Positions 35,364 through 43,981 of a stretch of DNA of 64,000 bases are shown in pieces. Position 1 is the stretch's first letter. The number at the start of each line of letters is the position of its first letter. The notes below the pieces were generated by a model. The model had not been told where the DNA came from, ran no database searches, and saw only the letters and a list, made by a program, of their open reading frames with translations. This stretch comes from a virus: IMG/VR virus record IMGVR_UViG_3300025309_000006, positions 1 to 64,000 of that record, one strand, 5' to 3'. The position numbers and the translations under genes were made by a program.

Positions 35364-35648
35364 ATGACGAAAAACGAAATGATTACAGCAGTAAGTTTAA
35401 AAGGTGAAATGTCAAAAAAGGACGCCGAAAAAGCAATTAATGTTGTATTAGATGTGATTAAAGAGACTGTAGCAACTGGAGAACCTGTGAAAATCGTTAA
35501 TTTTGGTAACTTTGAGAAGAAACCTACTAAAGGTACAACTGGTATAATTCGATTTGGAGATCGTAAAGGTGAAACTTGGACTTCAGAAGATTCATTTAGG
35601 GTTGGATTTAAAGTTGGTAAGGAGTTTGCAGATTTAGTTAAGCAATAA
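35364..35648 (+). CDS. yonN-like: HU-family DNA-binding protein
   Basis: 94 residues. It has the HU pattern MTKNEMITAVS...MSKKDAEKAINVVLDVIKETVATGEPV, the IVNFGNFEKK turn and the arm region, somewhat altered (TTGIIRFGDRKGETWT). Length is standard (about 90). Binds and bends double-stranded DNA as a dimer. SPbeta carries an HU gene (yonN) beside its RNA polymerase gene, the same neighbourhood as here. Confidence 0.9.
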   Translation: MTKNEMITAVSLKGEMSKKDAEKAINVVLDVIKETVATGEPVKIVNFGNFEKKPTKGTTGIIRFGDRKGETWTSEDSFRVGFKVGKEFADLVKQ

Positions 35649-35660
35649 ATATATAATCTT

Positions 35661-35720
35661 GTATCGCACAGTAAGTCCTTATATTTAATAGATATCTTTA
35701 AATATAAGGCAAAGCGATAC
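35661..35720 (+). terminator. Nested hairpin, terminator or small RNA element
   Basis: GTATCGC/GCGATAC (35661-35667, 35714-35720) encloses a perfect 11-bp hairpin CCTTATATTTA (35677-35687) with its inverse at 35699-35709. No T-run follows, so it may stabilise or process the HU message rather than end it. Confidence 0.6.
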
Positions 35721-35810
35721 GTTGCAATATTTGAGCGTAAGGCAAATTCTTTAATACAAATGATATATTCATAATATAAAATAAATATAAAAAGGTGGAA
35801 TAACAAAACA

Positions 35811-36047
35811 ATGGCAAAATCAAAACTCACTGAAACAAAGAAAATTACACATAAATTAGCAACTGAAGGTGAATTAACAATTGTAGATTCAGTAATTGTA
35901 ATTAATATCCCAGATGAAGGTGTTAAGAATCTTCATGAGGTAATTAAAAATTTCTCAGGATGCTATGTAAAATTATCTATTACAGAAGAAGCAATTGAAG
36001 ATGTAATGGATGAAGATAGTGAAGAGTCGGAAGATGAAGAAGATTAA
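35811..36047 (+). CDS. yonK-like: YonK-like small acidic protein
   Basis: 78 residues. The core VINIPDEGVKNLHEVIKNFSGCYVKLSITEEA resembles the SPbeta YonK fold (a small octamer-forming protein of unknown function), followed by an acidic tail (DEDSEESEDEED). Position after the HU gene matches yonN-yonK order in SPbeta. Assignment by eye only. Confidence 0.55.
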   Translation: MAKSKLTETKKITHKLATEGELTIVDSVIVINIPDEGVKNLHEVIKNFSGCYVKLSITEEAIEDVMDEDSEESEDEED

Positions 36048-36114
36048 TTTTATTATTAATTTACAATCTAATTTATGAGGTGATATGTTATGTTTACTGA
36101 AGGAGATGGTTAAT

Positions 36115-36165
36115 ATGTTTACTGAAGATGAACGTGGAAACATTTGTGAACATGAATTGGATTAA
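36115..36165 (+). CDS. Possible 16-residue peptide after a tandem duplication
   Basis: ATG after GAAGGAGAT, encoding MFTEDERGNICEHELD. Immediately upstream (36090-36113) is a shorter copy, MFTEGDG, whose reading frame carries that ribosome site. ATGTTTACTGAAG is duplicated. Real expression is uncertain. Confidence 0.35.
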   Translation: MFTEDERGNICEHELD

Positions 36166-36229
36166 ACAAATATTATTAACTTATAATAGATAGTAATATT
36201 AATTTCTTTATAATAATTATTACAAAGTA

Positions 36230-36640
36230 ACATAAAAATTGTTATCATCAGTAAACTTCCCTCTATAAATTGTTGTGGTGATGATTTTTGGAAATTGCAT
36301 AAGCCAAGACAGCAACAATAAAAACTTGTTTTAGGGTTTGATAAAATTGGGTCAATGTTAGTGCAATTACAAACCCTCCCTAAAATCATGTGCATAAGTT
36401 AGTAAGACCTTGAAAGACAGGCATTGCTCTGATAAAGAGTATGAGGTTTATAGATGCACAAAATTCCCCTCATCACTCATTGTTTGTTCTTTATGGCGTT
36501 AATCACAGTTCATTTAAACTTTAGTGATAGAGAAAAATGGCATACTGCAATGAGACTGATGAAATATATAAGTATGCCAAAAGAGATAAGGAGAATTTAT
36601 AGGGGTATAATTCTCCTTCATACAGAAAGAATTGAGTTAA
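36230..36640 (+). ncRNA. Structured non-coding region
   Basis: About 410 bases with strong helices: TTTTAGGG..GTTTG against CAAAC..CCCTAAAA (36330-36390), TGGCATACT/AGTATGCCA (36538-36581, 9 bp) and AAGGAGAATT/AATTCTCCTT (36595-36625, 10 bp). A reading frame across 36454-36672 has no ribosome site and is built from these arms, so I read this as RNA structure, perhaps a leader of the gene at 36688. Confidence 0.5.
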
Positions 36641-36687
36641 TTACTCTAACAAAGAAGAAAAATACAAATTGAAAGAAGGAAAACAAT

Positions 36688-37386
36688 ATGTCTAATTCAC
36701 AAAATTCACAAAACACTAATTCAACAATTTCACTAAAAGAGTCCTTTCGCACATTGGTTTATATTGATAAAACTATTTCATCTCTAACTTCATATCTTTC
36801 TAATAAAAATAATTCTATTTCTGTACTTGAACAACATCTTAAAGAAAAGTCCAATCCAGAAGCAAAAAATGAGGAATTAGATACAACTACTATTAAAGAA
36901 TATCCAGATGCTTCAACTGTAGATGTAATTAATCTTATTCAAGACTTGATTTCAGAAAAGACAAAATTAGAAATTTCAGTAGAGTTAGCAAAAAGAAATA
37001 TAGTAATTCAAACTAAGGATAATAAAAATCTTAGCTTAGATTCTGCTATATCAAATGCAAAACAATCTAGAAATTTAGCTAATGTATTAAATAGTCTTAT
37101 CAATATAAAAACAGACGAGAAAAAGACTGTCGCACAAGGATTTAAATTCAATCAGGAAGGTAATGAGACTCCATATAGGTATGATGTAGTAATTACTAAA
37201 ACAATTAATTTTGATAGAAGTATTGTTAGTGATAATTATAAGTCATTACTAGAAAAAGCTGATAAACTTAGTATTTCTATTGAAAAATCCATGATGGAAG
37301 AAATTGTGGAATATGAATTCCCTTATAGCATTCATGATTCAACAGCAGATATTGTGAGTAAATATTTATATTCTATTGATTTATAA
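36688..37386 (+). CDS. Hypothetical coiled-coil protein
   Basis: 232 residues, ATG after GAAAGAAGG. Helical, with a Lys/Glu-rich centre and paired segments. No family recognised. It has its own strong terminator and lies between two structured non-coding intervals. Confidence 0.7.
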   Translation: MSNSQNSQNTNSTISLKESFRTLVYIDKTISSLTSYLSNKNNSISVLEQHLKEKSNPEAKNEELDTTTIKEYPDASTVDVINLIQDLISEKTKLEISVELAKRNIVIQTKDNKNLSLDSAISNAKQSRNLANVLNSLINIKTDEKKTVAQGFKFNQEGNETPYRYDVVITKTINFDRSIVSDNYKSLLEKADKLSISIEKSMMEEIVEYEFPYSIHDSTADIVSKYLYSIDL

Positions 37387-37413
37387 TCTTTATCTAATAA
37401 TTAACCATGACAA

Positions 37414-37453
37414 TTAATTAGTAGAGATGCCTAACCACATCTCTACTAATTAA
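37414..37453 (+). terminator. Strong intrinsic terminator
   Basis: A 16-bp perfect stem TTAATTAGTAGAGATG (37414-37429) with its inverse at 37438-37453 and an 8-base loop. Confidence 0.8.
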
Positions 37454-37460
37454 AACAACT

Positions 37461-37884
37461 AACCAGAAGCAAAGCAAGATATAGACTATTTATTTGGACA
37501 TCTGAAATTAGATGTAAATTCAAGTTACCATATTCAAACATTGCAAAATAGTGCAGGTTATGTATATTAAATACATAATAATAAAACAAAATTTAGGTTT
37601 GCTGTCACAAGCAAGAAGAATCGCTAATCTATCACTAAGCGCAAAATCATTATTCACCAATACGATATGACATTAGTACATTATTCATAAATACGACAAT
37701 CGTTTCGTTAATCACCATTTGATAAATTTTAGGATTTTAAATCCTTATAGAAGAACAAATATTAAAAATAAAGTATTTTAAAAGATACTCTCTTAGAAAT
37801 AAGAGGATATTGATTTTTAATAAATAAATGGATAATATAATTAATTAAGAAAAATAGTCTTATTTTGCTTGCTTTTCTGGTTAG
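37461..37884 (+). ncRNA. Large RNA closed by a long-range end helix
   Basis: The ends of this 424-base interval pair: CTAACCAGAA..GCAAG..AGACTAT (37461-37491) with 37854-37884, 10 bp perfect then about 17 more with small bulges. Inside are ATGTAT/ATACAT, ATACTCTCTTA-GAAA-TAAGAGGATAT with a GAAA loop, and AGGATTT/AAATCCT hairpins. No open frame. It follows a terminator and precedes an ATGGGTT/AACCCAT hairpin. An independent structured RNA is likely; its class is unknown. Confidence 0.6.
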
Positions 37885-37974
37885 TATATAAAACACTAAA
37901 TGGGTTTGATAGTACAACCCATATAAAAACTATCATTATAAACTTTTCTCTAATAAGGAGATGATTTTTATCAA

Positions 37975-38343
37975 ATGGATAAAATGAAACTAAACAACAA
38001 AACTAAACTAAGTACAGGAACTCAAGTACAAATTCTTGACAACTCAAATTGGAATGGTTTATTTGCAATTGTTGATGATATCGTAGATATTGATAATAAT
38101 AATATAAATATTCCGGTGCTATATTGTGTTAGTAAGCCGACTGAGAAATATTATGTTTATCCTGAATTGGAGGATAAGATTAGGATTGTCGGTGGTGATA
38201 TTGATAATAATGATTATGACATAGAAAATGCTGATACTACTTGCCCTATTTGTAAAAATAGTAATAAGAGATACTGGTTGGCATTCTTTTATGATAAGAC
38301 TTATTTAGTGTGTAGGGATTGTTGGTATAGTGAATTGATTTAG
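37975..38343 (+). CDS. Zinc-ribbon hypothetical protein
   Basis: 122 residues, ATG 14 bases after AAGGAG. The N-terminal barrel-like part (GTQVQILDNSNWNGLFAIVDDI) is followed by CPIC and CRDC, forming a zinc ribbon near the end. Unknown function. Confidence 0.65.
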   Translation: MDKMKLNNKTKLSTGTQVQILDNSNWNGLFAIVDDIVDIDNNNINIPVLYCVSKPTEKYYVYPELEDKIRIVGGDIDNNDYDIENADTTCPICKNSNKRYWLAFFYDKTYLVCRDCWYSELI

Positions 38344-38365
38344 TTTAAGAAAGTGGGGATTTGAT

Positions 38366-38545
38366 ATGATTACTAAGGAAAAAGAATTTGTTTATATTTA
38401 CAATCAATTTCAGTCACAATTTTATTTTTCTAAAGGAATTTTACCTTTAAAAGTAGGAAATGGAAGTAAAGGCGATACATATACTATGTTTAAAAATACA
38501 GATGAAGTAAAACAAGCATTCGGTGAATGGTGTCGTAGGAAATAA
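38366..38545 (+). CDS. DUF5659-like small protein (59 aa)
   Basis: 59 residues (MITKEKEFVYIYNQFQSQFY..EWCRRK) clearly related to the protein at 18590 (YIYN...FYF.KGI.P..VG....FKN.DE...AF..WC.RK). Ribosome site weak (AAGTGGGGA). Function unknown; paralogues in two regions suggest duplication and relocation. Confidence 0.65.
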   Translation: MITKEKEFVYIYNQFQSQFYFSKGILPLKVGNGSKGDTYTMFKNTDEVKQAFGEWCRRK

Positions 38546-38679
38546 AAATTCCTACATGATATGAAGAGATATGAAGGGAAGCGTGAATTAATGCGTGACA
38601 GAGGAAATAAAAAATCATAACAATGCAAAAAGTCGTAAAGTTTATGTTACATATTTTGATGATGAAAGGTGATAAAACA

Positions 38680-38925
38680 ATGAATATTTTTGAAACAAAA
38701 GATTTCTACTTGGCAGCATTATTTGTTAGTTACAAATTTCAATTAGTTGGTTCAGAGAAAAAAGATGAAAGTGTTTATTTTAAAATTGATAATAATAAAC
38801 CTGAATTATTTCAAAAATTAATTAATGATTTTTTAAATTATAAAGCAATGGTTAATTTAAACAAATTAACTAAAGCAACATCCCTATTAAGAAGGGAATT
38901 AGACAAACATAAAATTTTAAAATAA
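38680..38925 (+). CDS. DUF5659-like protein
   Basis: 81 residues from MNIFETKDFY, the ATG after GAAAGGTGAT. The KDFYLAALFVSYKFQLVG...VYFKIDNN..LFQKLINDF pattern is the typical DUF5659 phage module. Function unknown. Third member of this family in the window. Confidence 0.7.
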   Translation: MNIFETKDFYLAALFVSYKFQLVGSEKKDESVYFKIDNNKPELFQKLINDFLNYKAMVNLNKLTKATSLLRRELDKHKILK

Positions 38926-38964
38926 TTTTATTTGTCTGTGATGATGAAAGAGGTGATGCCTACA

Positions 38965-39567
38965 ATGGAAGATAAAACTATGCGGATATTAGCAGATATT
39001 TTTGTTAGTGACGTTGATACGTTTAAGGATATAAAAGCACAAAAAGAAATTGGAGACTTTATAAAACAATATCTTAAAAAAGATGAAGATAATACTTTAA
39101 CTGCTTCTCTTTTTGTAAAGGATGTTAAGAAACAACACTGGAAACCAAAAGATCATTTCACTAAAGTATTTAATTTAGAAATTGCTCATGCTGTTGAACA
39201 ATATGGAATTACAAAAAGTGAATTAGCATTTTTATATTCTTTATCTCCTTATTTAAAATGGGAAATGAATTTAATCGTTGATTTGGAAGATAATCCATTA
39301 AATCAAATTAGTTTGGCAACATTATTAGACATTGATAGAAGAACTGTAAATAGAAATATGAAAAATTTAAGAGGAAAATTAGCAATAGTTAGTTATGAAT
39401 TGGGTAAGGAAACCTTTTATTTGGTTAATCCTTATCTTCTTTATTGTGGTAAAAATATCAATATTCTAGTTCCTAGATTATTCGACACCATAGGATACGA
39501 AAAGTGTAGAAGTAATAGAAAGGATACAGCCACAAAACGCACTAAAATCAAGGATTCTGAGCAATAA
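38965..39567 (+). CDS. HTH protein, putative phage regulator or replication factor
   Basis: 200 residues from MEDKTMRILA, the ATG after AAGAGGTGAT. Residues about 85-150 read as a winged helix (ITKSELAFLYSLSPYLKW...NQISLATLLDIDRRTVNRNMKNLRGK), similar to RepA/RepL-type HTH domains. Basic tail. Direct repeats of ATGTCA lie downstream (39570-39660). Confidence 0.6.
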   Translation: MEDKTMRILADIFVSDVDTFKDIKAQKEIGDFIKQYLKKDEDNTLTASLFVKDVKKQHWKPKDHFTKVFNLEIAHAVEQYGITKSELAFLYSLSPYLKWEMNLIVDLEDNPLNQISLATLLDIDRRTVNRNMKNLRGKLAIVSYELGKETFYLVNPYLLYCGKNINILVPRLFDTIGYEKCRSNRKDTATKRTKIKDSEQ

Positions 39568-39738
39568 TTAGTGTCATAGATGTCACTTGAGAAGTTTTAA
39601 AAAGTAGGTTAAACAAGGTTTTATTTTAGGAGTCGGGACATGAATGTCACCAATGTCTGAATCCCTTATGCCAGTAGGTGTAGAGGGGTTTACTTGTTGT
39701 GTAGGCATTTCGAGATGATGAAAGGCGGTTATGCGATA

Positions 39739-40557
39739 ATGGCAAAGGATAAGAAAATAGGAATATATAAAATAACTAATATAATAAATAATAAAGTATA
39801 TATTGGTCAAAGTCAAGATATAGATACTAGGTTAAGAGGACACAAAAGCACATTAAAAGCGAACACTCATTTTAATATTCATTTACAAAGAGCTTATAAT
39901 AAGTATGGTATTGATAGTTTTACATATGAAATTCAAGAAGAATGTAGTGAGGATATTATTAATGAGAGGGAATCTTATTGGATAGAATTTTATAATAGTA
40001 GAGACAGATTTCACGGATATAATATTGATTATGGTGGTACTAAAGATGTATTTTCAGAAGAGCATAAAATAAACATAAGCATTAGAAGAAAAGGGATGTA
40101 TGAGATTGATGCAACTAATATAGATATTACATATTTAGAAATTTTGGAAGTTTTAAAACAAAAGACAAAGAATGAAAAATTATTGCTATATGCTATGCTT
40201 ATAAATAGTAAAAGATATTCAGATGATAATGGTGTTTTCTATATGTCTTATAAAGAAATGTCTAGAAAAACTGGAATTAAATCAAAAAATACTTTAATAA
40301 AAATTATTAATCAGTTTAATAATAGTGGAATTATTAATATTGTAAGTAGAAATACGATACAAACAAATTCTTACAAAATAAATTATAGTATTGATGATGA
40401 TAATAAAGAAAAGTTTATTGTGAATAAAGAAGAAAACAATTACTTAAATTCATTTGTAAAGTGCTTGTTTAAGTTTTATAATCGCAAAGAGCTTAAAAAG
40501 ATGTTAAATGAAAGATATTATTTAAGTATATGTAGGTTATATAAAAGTATAAAATAA
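39739..40557 (+). CDS. GIY-YIG homing endonuclease with C-terminal HTH
   Basis: 272 residues from MAKDKKIGIYKITN. The nuclease domain has GIYKITNIINNKVYIGQSQD, Arg in TRLRGHK and Glu in NERESYWIEFY. A winged-helix-like part follows (YMSYKEMSRKTGIKSKNTLIKIINQFNNSGII), replacing the usual NUMOD modules. Freestanding between a regulator and the metallophosphoesterase gene. Confidence 0.75.
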   Translation: MAKDKKIGIYKITNIINNKVYIGQSQDIDTRLRGHKSTLKANTHFNIHLQRAYNKYGIDSFTYEIQEECSEDIINERESYWIEFYNSRDRFHGYNIDYGGTKDVFSEEHKINISIRRKGMYEIDATNIDITYLEILEVLKQKTKNEKLLLYAMLINSKRYSDDNGVFYMSYKEMSRKTGIKSKNTLIKIINQFNNSGIINIVSRNTIQTNSYKINYSIDDDNKEKFIVNKEENNYLNSFVKCLFKFYNRKELKKMLNERYYLSICRLYKSIK

Positions 40558-40583
40558 ATATATAGGGTGGTATTAACAACATA

Positions 40584-41918
40584 TTGGATAAAAAATTAAT
40601 AGAAATTTGTTACCAAAAGTACAATAAGAAAATATCTGATTCTTGGGATACTTTAGCAAAATTGTATTATCCTCAAAGCACAGGTGAAGGATTAAGAAGT
40701 AAATTCAAGAAATATAGAAAAGCAAATGGAACATTAAAAGCAAAAGATATTATTAATGGTATTATTCTTGGTAATGGTGATAGAGAATTAATTATTCCTG
40801 CTTCTACTCCATCTAAACCTAATTATAAAGAATCTGTAGAAATCAAGCAAGATGATTCTCAAGTTTCTGATAAATTAATTTCTATGAGTCTTGAAGAATC
40901 TAAAGATCCTGAATTTGTTTTGAAATCACATGGATATTCGCCTGATAAGTTTATTTTGCTTAGTGCCAAAAATAGCATGTGGCATATGAATACTAAGGAA
41001 GATGGAGTAAAGGTTCTCTACAGTTCAAAGGTGAGCGTTAAACCAAGGACTGAAATATTACTTAATGAAGACAATATTACAAAAATACTAGACAATTTAA
41101 TCAAAAACTACTCTATCCCATCCCCTAAACATACTAAATATAATCCCATCACAAATGGAAATTTGCTTATATTAAACATAGCAGATTTACATGTAGGATT
41201 AAAAAGTTACTTAGAAACAAGTAATAATGAATATGATGATGTAATTGCAACTAATAGATTTTTCTATGTAATTAATGATGTTGTAAGTAGAATTAAACAT
41301 AAAGAAATAGATAAGATTATATTATTAAATCTAGGTGATATATGTAATTTTGATACCCCATATCAGACTACAAAAGGAACTCCTCAGACAGATCACTCAG
41401 TAAGTCATTATCAAATGTTTACGAAAGTATCTGATTTATTAATTAAAGCTATTGATATTTTATCACAAATTGCTCCTGTAGAAGTATGGAATTGCAATTC
41501 TAATCATGATAGATATACTACGTTTGGAATCTTTCAAGTTTTAAATTCGTGGTATAGAAATAATGATAATGTGTGGATTGATACCGGGACATTGGATAGG
41601 AAATATATTAAGTATGGGCGAGTATTAGTGGGGATAGCACACGATATTAATGAAAAGTCAGCATTTAAGACAATACATAATGAAGCAAAAGAATATATTA
41701 GTGATTGTGATTATTTGTATTGGTTTGTTGCACATCAGCATAAGACAATGGTCATTGACGATTATGGGGTTGAGATTAGGAGATTACCAACTGTGAGTTC
41801 TAATTCAGAGTGGTCTTATTCTCAAGCTTATACTGGTACAGTTAAGAAGAGTCAAAGTTTTATTGTTAGTAAGGAATATGGGATTATTGATATTATGAAT
41901 ACTGTGATTAAGGATTAA
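40584..41918 (+). CDS. Calcineurin-like metallophosphoesterase
   Basis: 444 residues. Metal-binding motifs in order: ADLHVG (near 201), LGDICNFD (250), NSNHD (305), GIAHDI and AHQH (385), the full set of the calcineurin-like family. The N-terminal 150 residues look DNA-binding (WDTLAKLYYPQSTGEGLRSKFKKYRK). It may act as a phosphatase or nuclease. Start is TTG 40584 or the adjoining ATA; the ribosome site AGGGTGGT is 13 or 10 bases away. Confidence 0.8.
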   Translation: MDKKLIEICYQKYNKKISDSWDTLAKLYYPQSTGEGLRSKFKKYRKANGTLKAKDIINGIILGNGDRELIIPASTPSKPNYKESVEIKQDDSQVSDKLISMSLEESKDPEFVLKSHGYSPDKFILLSAKNSMWHMNTKEDGVKVLYSSKVSVKPRTEILLNEDNITKILDNLIKNYSIPSPKHTKYNPITNGNLLILNIADLHVGLKSYLETSNNEYDDVIATNRFFYVINDVVSRIKHKEIDKIILLNLGDICNFDTPYQTTKGTPQTDHSVSHYQMFTKVSDLLIKAIDILSQIAPVEVWNCNSNHDRYTTFGIFQVLNSWYRNNDNVWIDTGTLDRKYIKYGRVLVGIAHDINEKSAFKTIHNEAKEYISDCDYLYWFVAHQHKTMVIDDYGVEIRRLPTVSSNSEWSYSQAYTGTVKKSQSFIVSKEYGIIDIMNTVIKD

Positions 41919-41944
41919 TTAAATAACTGAAGGGTAATAAGTAT

Positions 41945-42544
41945 ATGGAAATTATGATACCAATTAATAAAATTATCGAGGAAATTAAACTCAATGCCTA
42001 CATTAATGAGCGCACAATCTACATTAACGACGATTCTATCAATGAAGAAACCGAATTTATTGTTAATAGAATGTTTGAGAAAATAGTAGAAAGAGATAAA
42101 GCAAGTGGAATAACACCTTCCAAAGCAGAACCAATTATTCTTAAAATTTCTAGTTATGGTGGCTCAGTTTTTGCATCACTAAGTATAATTGCTACCATAG
42201 AAACACTCAAGGAGAGTGGTTATAAAATCATTGGTAAAGCATATGGAAAAATAATGAGTGGTGCGTTTAAGATTTTCATATCTACTTCTGAGCGTATTTG
42301 TCAAAACCATACTCGATTTCTCTACCATCAAGTACAAAGTTTTGAAATGGGAAATACATCAGTAGAGCAAACAAAAAGAAAGTTAAAAGACCTAGAGGCA
42401 TCATGGCGTAGGTGTCAAGATGTAATTCTTAAATATACTAATATTACTCAAGAAAAACTTGATGATATTACTGAACATGATTTGGACGTATATTTATGGC
42501 CTGAAGAAGCAATTTTACTGGGATGTGTAGACAAAATAATCTAA
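41945..42544 (+). CDS. ClpP-like serine protease
   Basis: 199 residues. ISSYGGSVFAS (oxyanion strand), Ser in GKIMSGA near 103, His in RFLYHQ near 127 and a late Asp fit the ClpP triad. Length matches ClpP. It may be the head maturation protease or a phage Clp homologue; a separate prohead-protease-like gene exists at 53449, so a regulatory role is equally possible. Confidence 0.8.
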   Translation: MEIMIPINKIIEEIKLNAYINERTIYINDDSINEETEFIVNRMFEKIVERDKASGITPSKAEPIILKISSYGGSVFASLSIIATIETLKESGYKIIGKAYGKIMSGAFKIFISTSERICQNHTRFLYHQVQSFEMGNTSVEQTKRKLKDLEASWRRCQDVILKYTNITQEKLDDITEHDLDVYLWPEEAILLGCVDKII

Positions 42545-42564
42545 ATTACAAGGAGAAATAACAT

Positions 42565-42957
42565 ATGTGCGATAACTGCAAAGAAATAATCACAGAAACC
42601 TCAGAAACCTCAGAAACATCTAAACCAGATACAAATACAGAACCAGAAACAAAATCACCATTAGATGACATCCTCATGTTCACAGAACCTTTTTCCATTT
42701 CTACAGATAATCTAGAAAATGATAAAGATATTCAAATTGATAAAGATGAATTTATTAAAGGAATAAAAGAAGCAAGTTATTTTTCTGGATTTTATACTTG
42801 TTTGATTAATTCAGGTATGTCTATGGAAGATGTAGTTTCTATTATTATGAATAAAATGAATGTTGATCACAATATTACCATGTCTCGTATTCAGACAGAT
42901 GGAAGCATTGAAGTTTCTAAGAATAGTGTATTATTAAAAGAGAAGGATATGTTGTAA
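42565..42957 (+). CDS. Hypothetical protein with ETS repeats
   Basis: 130 residues, ATG after AAGGAGAA. The N-terminus MCDNCKE has one CxxC, then a low-complexity ETSETSETS/PETK linker, then a helical domain. Unknown. Confidence 0.65.
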   Translation: MCDNCKEIITETSETSETSKPDTNTEPETKSPLDDILMFTEPFSISTDNLENDKDIQIDKDEFIKGIKEASYFSGFYTCLINSGMSMEDVVSIIMNKMNVDHNITMSRIQTDGSIEVSKNSVLLKEKDML

Positions 42958-43037
42958 GTTTTATTAAAACATAAATAATACAATCTAACTTTAACATATA
43001 AAGATAAAATAAAATATAAAAGCGAGGAATATTAATT

Positions 43038-43832
43038 ATGCTGATTAACAAAATAAAATATACATTATCTCAAGTTGAAGAAATTATTGATTCTCACTTA
43101 GACTCTGAACAAAATTTAATGTTTATTTGCGACTTTTCAGTAGCTCATTATATTTATGATTATATCCACAATTACTATGGGATAGATGCTGAATGTATGG
43201 AATTGTCAAGTGATGTTGATGAATACTATGTCAGTTTACAATTTTACAAAGATAAAGAAATTGGTTTCTTTTGTGAATTTGCTAAAATGGATGATGGTAC
43301 ATATAAATATGACGAGGTAGATAATATAGATTATTTTGTGATGTCTGATATGAGTTTTGGAGATGTTAGAGAATTCTTAGCAGGAAAAGGTAGGGTAATA
43401 TTTTGTGAATTTGATAATGAGAATTGTTTGGAAGAAGAATATGATTGTGAAAATGTTGATGAATTGTTAGATGGTGAAGAGCATTATCAAAATTGTTCTT
43501 GTGTATCATGCAAACAATTCCGTGGAGAATTTACTGAAGATGAAGAATATGAAATTGGTTTAGTAGAACATTATGCTGGATATATTGAGAATAGTGAATG
43601 TGAGTATGGATCAGAATTAAGGAATATTCTTTATAGTATGTTGCAGGAATGTATGTCTATGGGGTATGAAAATGCTAGAGAAGAAAATGATGAAGAAATC
43701 GAAGGAAAAAATACTGTTAATATTCATATTGATAATTTGATTTGGGATAATAGTAAACTTGACAAAGAAAATTTAGATAAAATTGCAAAATATACTATTT
43801 TAAAGATTGAGGATAATTTGAGAAAGAGATAA
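43038..43832 (+). CDS. Hypothetical acidic protein
   Basis: 264 residues, ATG after GCGAGGAA. Strongly acidic (EEEYDCENVDELLDGEEHY, EENDEEIEG) with a Cys pair motif (CSCVSC). No family recognised. Acidic surface suggests protein or DNA-mimic interactions; inference. Confidence 0.65.
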   Translation: MLINKIKYTLSQVEEIIDSHLDSEQNLMFICDFSVAHYIYDYIHNYYGIDAECMELSSDVDEYYVSLQFYKDKEIGFFCEFAKMDDGTYKYDEVDNIDYFVMSDMSFGDVREFLAGKGRVIFCEFDNENCLEEEYDCENVDELLDGEEHYQNCSCVSCKQFRGEFTEDEEYEIGLVEHYAGYIENSECEYGSELRNILYSMLQECMSMGYENAREENDEEIEGKNTVNIHIDNLIWDNSKLDKENLDKIAKYTILKIEDNLRKR

Positions 43833-43847
43833 AATTATTAGATTGTA

Positions 43848-43960
43848 ATTTATTTATAAGTAGATCAGACACATCATTAATTTGGTGTGTCTACTTGTGC
43901 TTATAAATAAATAAGCATTAATAAAAATAACTGACTTTAATATTTAGAGTTTAGTCAGTG
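43848..43960 (+). terminator. Two hairpins between genes
   Basis: TTATTTATAAG...CTTATAAATAA (about 43850-43912) encloses AGACACATC/GGTGTGTCT. ACTGACT/AGTCAGT follows (about 43930-43956). Probably a terminator or processing site plus a leader hairpin before the gene at 43982. Confidence 0.6.
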
Positions 43961-43981
43961 CTCTAGAAAGGATGATAAAAA

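Noticed and set aside
36538-36581. Hammerhead ribozyme (CTGATGA core string)
   Set aside because: CTGATGA is present but no stem II with GAAA follows; only a simple helix is seen.
36454-36672. 72-codon plus-strand frame (MHKIPLITHC..)
   Set aside because: No ribosome site, and it is made of the arms of strong RNA hairpins; treated as structure, not a gene.
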